NCBI GenBank assembly: GCA_902559345.1
Contig: CACEHH010000005.1
Coordinates: forward strand, 1 to 64,000
Direction of reading: 5' to 3'
Origin: an uncultured SAR86 cluster bacterium
GTDB taxonomy: Bacteria; Pseudomonadota; Gammaproteobacteria; Magnimaribacterales; D2472
DNA length: 64,000 nucleotides
A program made the position numbers and the translations under genes. A model generated the notes under the pieces. It saw only the letters and a program-made list of their open reading frames with translations, ran no database searches and was not told the origin of the DNA. How positions within the stretch are numbered: the first letter of the stretch is position 1; each line of letters opens with the position of its first letter. Positions 9,853 through 19,105 of the stretch are shown here, piece by piece.

Positions 9853-11095
9853 ATATCTTTATCTCTGTATAATTTTATCTGCTTTTATTAGATCAAATGA
9901 AGTATCTTTTAACGAAGTAACAAAATTAGACAGCGATACCATTCAGATATCCTTTATATTAGAGAAGGTTTCATATCTGAAATCATATTCTCTTATCGAG
10001 CCATCAAGACTGGTGATTGATATACATGACAGTAGTCTTAAAAAAGAAATAAGTGAGGTCTATAACTTCCCAGTAAAGAAGATAAGTGCAACATCTGAAG
10101 AAAACTTAACCAGAATCGTTATAGATCTATACGAATATGTTAAATGGAAAAAACCAACTCAAACATATACTGAAAATGGGATTTTGCTTAATCTAGAAAT
10201 AGAAAAAGCAAAAAAATTAAAAAACAATATAAGAGATATAGTAATTGCGATTGATGCTGGTCATGGAGGAAGGGATCCTGGAGCTGTTGGAAGCAATGTC
10301 GTTGAAAAAGACATTACTTTGCTAATTGCTAGAGAATTAGAAAGAACCTTGAGAGATACCGAAGGATACCAAGCGGTTATGATAAGAAGTAATGATGAAT
10401 CTGTTAGCCTAAATCAAAGATACCAAAATGCTAGAAAGTCTGGCGCTGATGCTCTTATTTCAATTCATGCTGACGGTTTTAGACTAGAGTCAGTTAAAGG
10501 TGCGTCTGTATTTGTATGGTCTAATGAAGCTTCAAGCAGTGTTGCAAGAAACTTATCTGAAAGGCAGAGAAAACGAATACAAGCTCAAATAAAAGATATA
10601 AAACCATATGATTTTAATGAGGATGAAGCAATGATGATTTATCCAAGCACTTATAAAAATAAAATTGATCAAAGCTTAATTCTAGGAAATAAAATTTTAG
10701 AACAACTCAAGCGAGATCCTTTTACAAAAATCCATAAAAAAAATGTAGAGTTTGCTGATTTTAGAGTTCTAAAATCTGTTGATATACCATCTGTTTTAGT
10801 TGAATCAGGCTTTATTACAAATCCAGAAGATGCAGAAAGATTGAATAAGAAAGAAGGTAGAAGAATGATTGCTAGGTCTATTTTTCTTGGTATACACAAT
10901 TATTTTAAAGAACAGGCTCCTTCAGGAACCTTGTTGCAAAATAATCAGGCTTATGTAAATTATACAGTCCAAGAAGGAGATACCCTTCTTGAATTAGCTA
11001 TAAGGTTTGGCATAACAGTTGAATCAATAAGTAAAACCAATAACCTCAAAAATAATTCTATCTTTCAAGGTCAAATACTTAGGATTCATATTTAA
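9845..11095 (+). CDS. amiC: N-acetylmuramoyl-L-alanine amidase (AMIN + Amidase_3 + LysM)
   Basis: IAIDAGHGGRDPGAVG, SIHADGF, VLVESGFITNPEDAERL; C-terminal LysM YTVQEGDTLLELAIRFG. Internal ATG at 9845 preferred over the track start at 9824. Confidence 0.88.
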   Translation: MNKYLYLCIILSAFIRSNEVSFNEVTKLDSDTIQISFILEKVSYLKSYSLIEPSRLVIDIHDSSLKKEISEVYNFPVKKISATSEENLTRIVIDLYEYVKWKKPTQTYTENGILLNLEIEKAKKLKNNIRDIVIAIDAGHGGRDPGAVGSNVVEKDITLLIARELERTLRDTEGYQAVMIRSNDESVSLNQRYQNARKSGADALISIHADGFRLESVKGASVFVWSNEASSSVARNLSERQRKRIQAQIKDIKPYDFNEDEAMMIYPSTYKNKIDQSLILGNKILEQLKRDPFTKIHKKNVEFADFRVLKSVDIPSVLVESGFITNPEDAERLNKKEGRRMIARSIFLGIHNYFKEQAPSGTLLQNNQAYVNYTVQEGDTLLELAIRFGITVESISKTNNLKNNSIFQGQILRIHI

Positions 11096-11104
11096 TTAAA
11101 TTTT

Positions 11105-13093
11105 TTATGACATATCATATGGGTCTACATCAAAAGACCACTTTACTTTTTTGCTCTCTGGCCAAGTCTCAAATTCTTTAATTAAAAATTTTAGTATTCT
11201 GTTTAAATACGCTTTATTTGAAGATTTTATAACTAAATGGCTTCTTATATTCCCTTTAATTTTAAAAGGTATTGATGGGAGCGGGCCAATAATACCAACT
11301 CCCTTTCGATTATCTAATGTAAGACTAGCTCTATTCAAAAAATCTAAACAGTTTTTGGAATTAGGAGAAGTGGTTCTCAAAATACATATGCTTGAGTATG
11401 GTGGTAAGCTTAAATTCTTATTAACACTTAGGCATTGATCTGCAACCAGTTGATAATCACCTGTTTTAATTTGTTTTAGATTTATATCATCAGGATACCT
11501 TGTTTGAATAATAACTTTAGCAAGATTGTTATTCCTGCCCGCTCTTCCGGAAACTTGAATAAGTTGTTGTGATATTTTTTCAAGAGCATTAATCTCAGGA
11601 CTTATTAATCCGCTATCAGCATTTAAAATTACACATAATGTTACCTTTGGAAAATCATGACCTTTAGATAACATCTGAGTTCCAACTAAAATAGCCTCTT
11701 CACTATTATTAGCCTTCTTATAAATTTCTTCCATAGATCCTTTGCGTCTAGTTGAATCATAATCAACTCTTATGATTGGCACTTTTGAAAAAGCGTTTTC
11801 TAGAACTTCCTCAACTCTTTCAGTACCACTTCCATATAAATTAATTTCTTTTGAAGAACAGTCAGGACATTCTTTGTTAATGGGATAGACTGATTCGCAT
11901 TTGTGACAAATTAATTTATTTTTAGACTTATGAAAGACTAAATTTGACTCACATTCGCCACATTCAGCAACCCAACCACAGTTATCACATTCATATAATG
12001 GAGCAAACCCTCTCCTATTTATAAAAATTAAAACCTGTTCTCCTTTTTTTATTGTTTCTCCAATAATGGTTAGTGTTTGTAATGCTAATCCACCCACTAG
12101 AGGAGAATCATTAATATCAAGCGGTATTAACTTTGGAGGTTTTTTACCATCTATTCTTCTTAGTAAATCAAATTTCTTATATTTCTTTTCCTTAACAAGT
12201 TTTAATGTCTGAAGAGATGGGGTTGCTGATCCCAAGAAAATAGGAATATCTTCAAGCTGAGCTCGCTTTATTGCTAAATCTCTTCCAGAAAACCTAAAAC
12301 CTTCAGACTGTTTATAAGACTGATCATGCTCTTCATCAACTATGATGGCGCCTAAATTCTTAAGGGGCATCAAAACAGAGGATCTAGTTCCAATGACTAT
12401 TCTAATTTCACCAAATTTGGATCTTAACCATACTTTAAATCTTTGATTAGGTGTTAATCTAGAATGGTAGACCCCAATATCTCCACTGAATCTATTTTTA
12501 AATCTCGATACTAATTGAGGGGTTAAGTTGATTTCTGGAACTAATATAAGAACAGATTTTTTTTCTTGTATAAGCTTTTCTGCTAATTGTAAATAAATCT
12601 CAGTTTTGCCCGAGCCAGTTACTCCATATATTAACGAGGGTTTAAAATTTTTAATTCTCTTGAGTTTTATTAAATTACTTTCTTGCTCCTTGGTTAGCTT
12701 AAAATTCTTATCAGATTTATTTATGTCGTATTCGCTAGATTCACCTAAAGGTGCAATTATTTTATTACTTTGTTTCCTTAATAGAGTTGGCATAAAAGAG
12801 AAAAACACCTCTCCAATTGGATGATGATAATAATCTGCTGCCCAAAGAATGGTCTTGAAAATTGATTTATCAAAACATACTGATTCTTCGGTTGTTGAAA
12901 TTATCTCTTTTATAGCTACTGATTTATGAAACGAGCTATGTTGTGAAATTTTACTCACTACTATACCTATAACAACCTTCTTACCAAAAGGAACTATAAC
13001 CCTTGTACCTTTTTTAATATGTGCAACAGATTTATAGGTAAAGCAACTCCTAATTGGTAGTCCAATTGCTATATCATAATAAAAAATATTCAT
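11105..13093 (-). CDS. priA: Primosomal protein N' (replication restart helicase)
   Basis: GVTGSGKTEIYLQL, VDEEHDQSYKQSEG, C4 zinc clusters (CDNCGWVAECGEC), GTERVEEVL, QVSGRAGR. Confidence 0.96.
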   Translation of the reverse strand: MNIFYYDIAIGLPIRSCFTYKSVAHIKKGTRVIVPFGKKVVIGIVVSKISQHSSFHKSVAIKEIISTTEESVCFDKSIFKTILWAADYYHHPIGEVFFSFMPTLLRKQSNKIIAPLGESSEYDINKSDKNFKLTKEQESNLIKLKRIKNFKPSLIYGVTGSGKTEIYLQLAEKLIQEKKSVLILVPEINLTPQLVSRFKNRFSGDIGVYHSRLTPNQRFKVWLRSKFGEIRIVIGTRSSVLMPLKNLGAIIVDEEHDQSYKQSEGFRFSGRDLAIKRAQLEDIPIFLGSATPSLQTLKLVKEKKYKKFDLLRRIDGKKPPKLIPLDINDSPLVGGLALQTLTIIGETIKKGEQVLIFINRRGFAPLYECDNCGWVAECGECESNLVFHKSKNKLICHKCESVYPINKECPDCSSKEINLYGSGTERVEEVLENAFSKVPIIRVDYDSTRRKGSMEEIYKKANNSEEAILVGTQMLSKGHDFPKVTLCVILNADSGLISPEINALEKISQQLIQVSGRAGRNNNLAKVIIQTRYPDDINLKQIKTGDYQLVADQCLSVNKNLSLPPYSSICILRTTSPNSKNCLDFLNRASLTLDNRKGVGIIGPLPSIPFKIKGNIRSHLVIKSSNKAYLNRILKFLIKEFETWPESKKVKWSFDVDPYDMS

Positions 13094-13151
13094 TTTTTAA
13101 TTGTAATGAAATTAAATTTTGCTATAGTTCTCATCCTAATTTAATTTTATT

Positions 13152-13400
13152 ATGAAAAAAGGCATACATCCTGAATACCGTGAAGTACTATTCCATGATA
13201 TTAGTGTGGATGAGTACTTTATTATTAATTCAACACTAAGCACGGATAAAACAAAAGAGTGGGAAGATGGAAAAACTTATCCATATTATCCTGTTGAGGT
13301 GTCGTCTTCTTCGCATCCTTTTTATACTGGTAAACAAAAAATTATTGATACTGGTGGTAGAGTACAGAAATTTGAAGAAAGATTTGGTAAAAAGAAATAA
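13152..13400 (+). CDS. rpmE2: 50S ribosomal protein L31 type B (zinc-independent form)
   Basis: [16 protein letters not shown]...[32 protein letters not shown]; no Cys ligands. Confidence 0.95.
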   Translation: MKKGIHPEYREVLFHDISVDEYFIINSTLSTDKTKEWEDGKTYPYYPVEVSSSSHPFYTGKQKIIDTGGRVQKFEERFGKKK

Positions 13401-13405
13401 CTTTA

Positions 13406-13861
13406 TCAATTTAAACCTGAACTCCCAAATCCTTTAGTGCCTCTTACTGACTCATCAAAATCTTCAACTACTTTAAAATTTGCTTGGACTATAGGCACAA
13501 TAATCATTTGAGCTATCCTATCTCCAGGATTAATTTCAAAATCAGCATCTGATCTATTCCAAGCTGGAACCATTAATTCTCCCTGATAGTCTGAGTCTAT
13601 AAGTCCTACTAAATTTCCTAAAACAATTCCATGTTTTGATCCAAGTCCTGATCTAGGTACAACCAATGCTGCTAGATTCTCATCCTCTAGATACATAGCA
13701 AAGCCAATGGGTATCATTAACGTTTTACCTGATTCTAAATTTAATTTAGTCTCTATACATGCCCTTAAATCAAGTCCAGCAGAGCCAATCGTTTCATATT
13801 CTGGAAGGGGTATCTTATCTCCCATAAGTGGGTTAATTATCTTAACTTTTATATTTTTCAA
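13406..13861 (-). CDS. dut: dUTP diphosphatase
   Basis: [54 protein letters not shown]. Confidence 0.96.
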   Translation of the reverse strand: MKNIKVKIINPLMGDKIPLPEYETIGSAGLDLRACIETKLNLESGKTLMIPIGFAMYLEDENLAALVVPRSGLGSKHGIVLGNLVGLIDSDYQGELMVPAWNRSDADFEINPGDRIAQMIIVPIVQANFKVVEDFDESVRGTKGFGSSGLN

Positions 13862-14018
13862 ATCTAAGCTTCCTATAATTTTACTAATTTTAACTTAGAT
13901 TTGCCTGAAGAGATGTTATTCGATAAAGACTTTATAGATAATAGAATATATATTTGTTTTACTTAATATTCATTATAGTATTGATATGTATGTTTCTGTT
14001 CTATAAAATCGCATTCCT

Positions 14019-14255
14019 ATGAGTAAAAAATGTCAAGTTACAGGTAAGATGCCTCAGTCTGGGAATAATGTTTCTCATGCTAACAATAGAACTAAAAGGA
14101 AATTTTTTCCTAACCTTCATACGCATAAATTCTGGGTTGAATCAGAAAATAGATTTGTGAATCTAAAAGTTTCTGCAAAAGGCATGCGCATTATAGATAA
14201 GAAAGGTATTAGCCAAGTTCTTAAAGATATTCGTGCTCGTGGAGAAAAAGTTTAA
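14019..14255 (+). CDS. rpmB: 50S ribosomal protein L28
   Basis: [33 protein letters not shown]. Confidence 0.97.
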   Translation: MSKKCQVTGKMPQSGNNVSHANNRTKRKFFPNLHTHKFWVESENRFVNLKVSAKGMRIIDKKGISQVLKDIRARGEKV

Positions 14256-14264
14256 TTTAGTAAA

Positions 14265-15260
14265 CTATTTATAACCAACCTCCTGTGCAAGAAAGACTGC
14301 TTCTTTTTGCAAAGAACCTAACTTACTTACATTTATATCGTCTTCTATAAAACTACCCCAATCTTTTATAGAGTTAGCGATATCAGCTTCTTTTAGAACT
14401 GGATACTCTTTGTTTGCTGATGCATAGAAATCCTGAGCGCTATCTGATGATAAATACTCTAAAAGCTTTTGGGCATTTTCTTTATTTTTAGATGTTTTTA
14501 CTACGCCTGCTCCAGATATATTTACGTGAACTCCCCTACCAGATTGATTGGCCCAGAATAATTGTAGATTGTCATATTTAGGATCGTCTAATAACCTGGC
14601 TAAGTAATATGTATTAACAATTGTCACGCCGCATTGGCCACTTGATACTGCTTTAAGAGCATTTGTATCGTTTGAGAAAACTTCTGTAGCTAAATTAGCA
14701 ACCCACCCAGAAACAATCTCTTTAGCTTGGTCATAACCGTAAGCATCAATCATGCTAGCCATAAGAGATCTGTTATAAACTTTCTTTGATGTTCTTAAGC
14801 ATAATTTTCCTCTCCATTTTGGATGAGCTAAGTCTTCGTATGATGAAAAGTCACCTTCTGAGAACTGATCGCTAGAATAAACGATAGTTCTTGCTCTTTT
14901 AGAAAGCCCAAACCATTGACTGTCTGGATCTCTTAAGTATGAAGGAATATTATCTTCAAGAATAAATGAGTTAATTTTACTAAAAATATTTCTATCTGTT
15001 GCTTGCCATAGTACTCCTGCATCAACAGTCATAAATATATCAGCTTTTGATTGTTTGCCCTCTGCAACGATTCTTTCCATTAACTCTTGGGCATTTCCAG
15101 ATAGTAGATTAACTTTGATTCCAGTATCTTGATAAAAATTTTCTAAAATCGGTTCGAGTAGCTGCGGTTGCCTTGAAGTATAAATTGTTAGCTCATCATT
15201 AGATTGATTAGCACAAGAAACTAAAAAAAATAAAGAAAATATGATATAAAATTTTTTCAT
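14265..15260 (-). CDS. Fe(3+) ABC transporter substrate-binding lipoprotein (FbpA/AfuA-like)
   Basis: Lipobox FFLVSC; LTIYTSRQPQLLEPIL, KADIFMTVDAGVLWQA, AGVVKTSKNKENAQKLLEYL. Start at second Met (MKKFYI). Confidence 0.85.
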   Translation of the reverse strand: MKKFYIIFSLFFLVSCANQSNDELTIYTSRQPQLLEPILENFYQDTGIKVNLLSGNAQELMERIVAEGKQSKADIFMTVDAGVLWQATDRNIFSKINSFILEDNIPSYLRDPDSQWFGLSKRARTIVYSSDQFSEGDFSSYEDLAHPKWRGKLCLRTSKKVYNRSLMASMIDAYGYDQAKEIVSGWVANLATEVFSNDTNALKAVSSGQCGVTIVNTYYLARLLDDPKYDNLQLFWANQSGRGVHVNISGAGVVKTSKNKENAQKLLEYLSSDSAQDFYASANKEYPVLKEADIANSIKDWGSFIEDDINVSKLGSLQKEAVFLAQEVGYK

Positions 15261-15308
15261 TTTTAACCTCACAAGAATGAAGATTTATTTTTTAGGTGTG
15301 CGAAATTA

Positions 15309-16466
15309 TTATATCTTATTATCACCAGAGGCATGACTAATAAAAAAATTTTTCAAAAATCCTGCTTTGTTAACACTTGTTAGTCCGATATTTCTTAACA
15401 ATTTTATATAAACATTATTTGATCTAAATAAATCTACAAAAAAATCCATAGACTTAAGCATTAAATAATTCATATTCTTTCTTCTTATCTCATATTTTTT
15501 AAGGATTAAGCGTTTGTCTAATAACATCTTCTTTTCATAAGCTTTTATTAGCTCTTCACAAAAAACATCGGCATCTGCAAAACCTAGGTTAATTCCTTGT
15601 CCTGCTAAGGGATGTATTGAATGAGCTGCATCACCAATCAAAACAGTAGAGTCACAAATATACGTATCAAAATGATGGTTAAAAAGATTAAAAGATAAGA
15701 TATTAGAAAAAATGTTAATATTTGCCCCAATTTTTTTTTCAAAATAAGCAATATTTTCATTTACATAATCCTCTGGGGCTTGATTTAATATTTTTGCTTT
15801 ATCGACAGACCAGACAATTGTATGTGTTGATAGCTCTTCATGATCAGGCAATGGCATAATTGCAAAAATACCTTTTTCAGAAAATATTTGATGCGCTATA
15901 TCGACATCCTCTAGATCACACTTTACAGTAAAAGTTATTGCAATTTGTTTGTAGTCTCCTACGAAAGGCTCTAAAGAAGCTATTTTTGCAACATTTGAAT
16001 TTCTTCCATCACAACCCGCTACAAGTTGAGAATATATAGTCTGATTATCTGAAAGTATGATTTCACAAGACTTGTTAATTTCAACCTCTTTTATGTCTTC
16101 GATTTGAGTCTCAAACAGAGTTTTTTTTATCACCCTCTTTTGAAGAGCTGACTGAAGATCATTAAAGAAAACCACATAGGATAAATCTTCAGAATTAATT
16201 TCCTCTGAAGAAAAGTCTATTTGTCCTGTACCCTCCCCATCAATTACATTTATTTTTTTAATCTTTGAATGTCTAATATCTATACCTAGCTTATCTAGAA
16301 GTTTCTTTGAGTATGGATTTAAGGTTAAAGTTCGTATATTTTCTTTTGAAAAAGGTTTATTAATAGATTTTTCAATAACAATAGAATCTATATTTTTAGA
16401 ATCTAGTCTTAAAGATATATAGCTACCTATAATTCCACCGCCAGATATGGTAACGATAGGATTCAC
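15309..16466 (-). CDS. ubiH: UbiH/UbiF/VisC-family FAD-dependent hydroxylase (ubiquinone biosynthesis)
   Basis: GGGIIGSYISLRL FAD motif, LVAGCDGRNS, VLIGDAAHSIHPLAGQGINLGFADA; adjacent to pepP as in other gammaproteobacteria. Confidence 0.82.
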   Translation of the reverse strand: MNPIVTISGGGIIGSYISLRLDSKNIDSIVIEKSINKPFSKENIRTLTLNPYSKKLLDKLGIDIRHSKIKKINVIDGEGTGQIDFSSEEINSEDLSYVVFFNDLQSALQKRVIKKTLFETQIEDIKEVEINKSCEIILSDNQTIYSQLVAGCDGRNSNVAKIASLEPFVGDYKQIAITFTVKCDLEDVDIAHQIFSEKGIFAIMPLPDHEELSTHTIVWSVDKAKILNQAPEDYVNENIAYFEKKIGANINIFSNILSFNLFNHHFDTYICDSTVLIGDAAHSIHPLAGQGINLGFADADVFCEELIKAYEKKMLLDKRLILKKYEIRRKNMNYLMLKSMDFFVDLFRSNNVYIKLLRNIGLTSVNKAGFLKNFFISHASGDNKI

Positions 16467-16470
16467 AAGA

Positions 16471-17766
16471 TTAAGACATTAATGATTCAATTTCACGAGG
16501 GTCAGAGGGTACTTTTTTAGTAAGGTTTTCATTCCCATCATCGGTCACCAGAATATCATCTTCTATCCTTACTCCAATTCCCTTCCATTTATCATCAACA
16601 TTCATTGAACTGCTTATATAAATTCCTGGTTCTATTGTTGTAATCATTCCAGGCTTGAATTTCATAAAATCATCTCCTTCCATATAATCTCCAGCATCAT
16701 GAACATCAAGCCCAAGCCAATGGCCTATTTTATGCATATAAAAATCTTTATAAGCTCCTGATTTATGTAACTCTTCGGGATCCCCATCTAACAAACCAAT
16801 TTTAACAAGACCTTTCGTTATAACTTTTTCAGAAATTTCTTGAGGCTCCATAATACTATTACCTGGACGTACACATTCTATTGCGGCATTCATGGCTTCA
16901 AGCACAATCTCATATACTTTAAGTTGCTCCTCAGAAAACTTACCACTAATTGGAAAGGTTCTTGTAATATCTGCTGCATACATTTCGTATTCACATCCAG
17001 CATCAACTAACAATAAATCCGACCCATTAAGAGCTTGATTATTCTCTACATAATGGAGCACACATGCATTTTCCCCACCAGCAACAATTGGATTATATGC
17101 AGGATATCTAGCGCCACGTTTTGAAAATTCATGAATATATAAGCTTTCAACATGTTGTTCTAAATCTCCTTTTTTTACTGATTTCATAGCAGTTATATGA
17201 GCCTCAGCAGAAATATCACATGCCTTTTTAATTAAATCTATTTCATGATCATCTTTTATAAGACGAGCATTGCCAATCAATGAACTTGCATCGATTATAT
17301 TGATAGATTTACTGTGGCGATCTTTGGATGAGGCTGCAGTAGTCCAATCGATTACTTTCTGATCAAAACCTGATTTTTTACCAATAGGATATAGAACTTG
17401 TTCAGAACCATAAAGTATGTCCGGGAGCATTGAGTCAATCTGAATATTATCAAAAGCTTTATCAAATAAAAAATCTTCAACTGCACCTATAGGGCCTGCT
17501 CTATATCCATCCCATATTTCTTTAAGCTTATCTTTTGGAGGAACAAACATAATTGAGTTTATGCCATCTTTATTATTTACAATAGCAATCAAAGATTCTG
17601 GCTCACAAAAGCCAGACATATAATAAAAACTACTATCTTGCCTAAAGGGGAACGTTGAATCAGCATTTCTATATTGCAAATCAGCTCCAGGAATTAGTAG
17701 TACAGAATTCTCAGGCAATATATCCTTTAAATTATTTCTTCTATTTTTATATATAGTCTTATCCAT
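16471..17766 (-). CDS. pepP: Xaa-Pro aminopeptidase P
   Basis: LLVDAGCEYEMYAADITRTFPISGKF, HKIGHWLGLDVHDAG, TIEPGIYI, GVRIEDDILVT. Confidence 0.93.
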   Translation of the reverse strand: MDKTIYKNRRNNLKDILPENSVLLIPGADLQYRNADSTFPFRQDSSFYYMSGFCEPESLIAIVNNKDGINSIMFVPPKDKLKEIWDGYRAGPIGAVEDFLFDKAFDNIQIDSMLPDILYGSEQVLYPIGKKSGFDQKVIDWTTAASSKDRHSKSINIIDASSLIGNARLIKDDHEIDLIKKACDISAEAHITAMKSVKKGDLEQHVESLYIHEFSKRGARYPAYNPIVAGGENACVLHYVENNQALNGSDLLLVDAGCEYEMYAADITRTFPISGKFSEEQLKVYEIVLEAMNAAIECVRPGNSIMEPQEISEKVITKGLVKIGLLDGDPEELHKSGAYKDFYMHKIGHWLGLDVHDAGDYMEGDDFMKFKPGMITTIEPGIYISSSMNVDDKWKGIGVRIEDDILVTDDGNENLTKKVPSDPREIESLMS

Positions 17767-17828
17767 TTGAGTATTTTACTCTTTTAAACAAACTTTCCAA
17801 TTCATTAAAGTAGAATTAAACTATTAAA

Positions 17829-18023
17829 ATGTCTAAATCCAAAAATTCATCTTCTAAGGTTTTTGAAAAAAAATTAGATTTACTAATAAAAAGATTTGAA
17901 GAGCAGAAAGGTATTATAAACTCATATGTTAAAAGAGAAAGGGAGTGGAAAAAAGATAAACTGCTTCATAAAAAAGAAGTAAATCGTCTTGAAAAGATTT
18001 TAAAAAAGGTAACAGATGAGTAA
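17829..18023 (+). CDS. Small coiled-coil protein encoded upstream of zapA (TIGR02449-like)
   Basis: 64-aa charged coiled coil overlapping zapA start; conserved position. Confidence 0.6.
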   Translation: MSKSKNSSSKVFEKKLDLLIKRFEEQKGIINSYVKREREWKKDKLLHKKEVNRLEKILKKVTDE

Positions 18024-18282
18024 AGTAGAAACAGTTTCTCTTAGAATATTTGGAAGAGATTTAACTCTAGCCTGCCCTCCTAAAGAAAAAGATAATCTTA
18101 TTAAAGCTGCGAAACTATTTAACGAAGAGCTTGATAATATAAATGATAAAAATAATGCCCTAATCATTGCTGGCCTAACTTTGGCAAATAAATTGCTATC
18201 TAGTGACACAAAATCAGACAAAGTTAGTGATTTAGATTTCTCAAAGCTCATAAATAAAATTGAAAAGGCTATAGAAAAATAG
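18016..18282 (+). CDS. zapA: Cell division protein ZapA
   Basis: VETVSLRIFGRDLTLACPPKEKDNLIKAAKLFNEELD...ALIIAGLTLANKLL; followed by 6S RNA and fau. Confidence 0.85.
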   Translation: MSKVETVSLRIFGRDLTLACPPKEKDNLIKAAKLFNEELDNINDKNNALIIAGLTLANKLLSSDTKSDKVSDLDFSKLINKIEKAIEK

Positions 18283-18287
18283 CCTTT
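18264..18287 (+). terminator. Hairpin overlapping the zapA stop codon (possible weak terminator)
   Basis: AAAGGCTA-tagaaaaa-TAGCCTTT 8-bp perfect stem followed by ATCTTATAT. Confidence 0.45.
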
Positions 18288-18331
18288 ATCTTATATTTGA
18301 ACTCAACTATACTTTAATTACATTCTGGTTC

Positions 18332-18497
18332 ATGCGCTAATGTGTTAATAAATTTGAACCGATACTAATAATTAGGTGATTTTCCACTGTCCTTGTTGTG
18401 CAATACCTATAAGGGAAGCCTGATCTGACATGATATTCACCACCTGAACTTTCGGTTCAGGTATAGCGCATAGCGGTGACCTGGTTTGTTAGCCTCT
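18332..18497 (+). ncRNA. ssrS: 6S RNA
   Basis: Between zapA and fau as in E. coli. TTCACCACCTGAACTTTCGGTTCAGG...TAGCGCATAGCGGTGACCTGG resembles the E. coli 6S 3' half; terminal pairing gctaat/gttagc. Ends approximate. Confidence 0.85.
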
Positions 18498-18506
18498 GTA
18501 AAATTT

Positions 18507-19076
18507 ATGGTGAAAAATAAAATTCGAAAATCACTTCTTGAGCAGGGGCAACTTTTATCTAAAAAGTTCATCAGAGAAACAAATCTAAAAATTCAAAATA
18601 TCGTAATAAATGAAATAAATATTAGAACTTCTAAAAATACACTACTTTATTTTCCCTATAGAAATGAAATATCTGTCGAGTTAATAATAAAGGAGTTATG
18701 GAAATATTCTAATAATATTTATATGCCCAGAATAGTTTCTAAAAATAAATTGAAATTCAATCGATTAAAAAGACTTGAAGTATTTAAAAAAAATAAATAT
18801 GGCATAAAAGAAATAGCAAGCAGTGATTATCTCTCTGCTGTGTACTTTGATACTATGTTTATACCTTTTGTTGGTGTAGATAAGAATGGAGCTAGGCTTG
18901 GTTATGGTGGTGGTTATTTTGATAGGGCTCTAGAAAAAATAAACTTGTCAGTTCAAAAGCCCTTGATTGTTGGAATGGGATACGATTATCAAATTGTTAA
19001 TGAATGTTTTGGGGAAAATCATGATATTAAATACGATATTGTAATAACAGAAAGCCATATACTTTCTTATGAGTGA
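18507..19076 (+). CDS. fau: 5-formyltetrahydrofolate cyclo-ligase
   Basis: MFIPFVGVDKNGARLGYGGGYFDRAL; follows 6S RNA. ATG 18507 preferred over track start 18486. Confidence 0.9.
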   Translation: MVKNKIRKSLLEQGQLLSKKFIRETNLKIQNIVINEINIRTSKNTLLYFPYRNEISVELIIKELWKYSNNIYMPRIVSKNKLKFNRLKRLEVFKKNKYGIKEIASSDYLSAVYFDTMFIPFVGVDKNGARLGYGGGYFDRALEKINLSVQKPLIVGMGYDYQIVNECFGENHDIKYDIVITESHILSYE

Positions 19077-19105
19077 ATTATAAAATACGATTCTTATATA
19101 CACAT

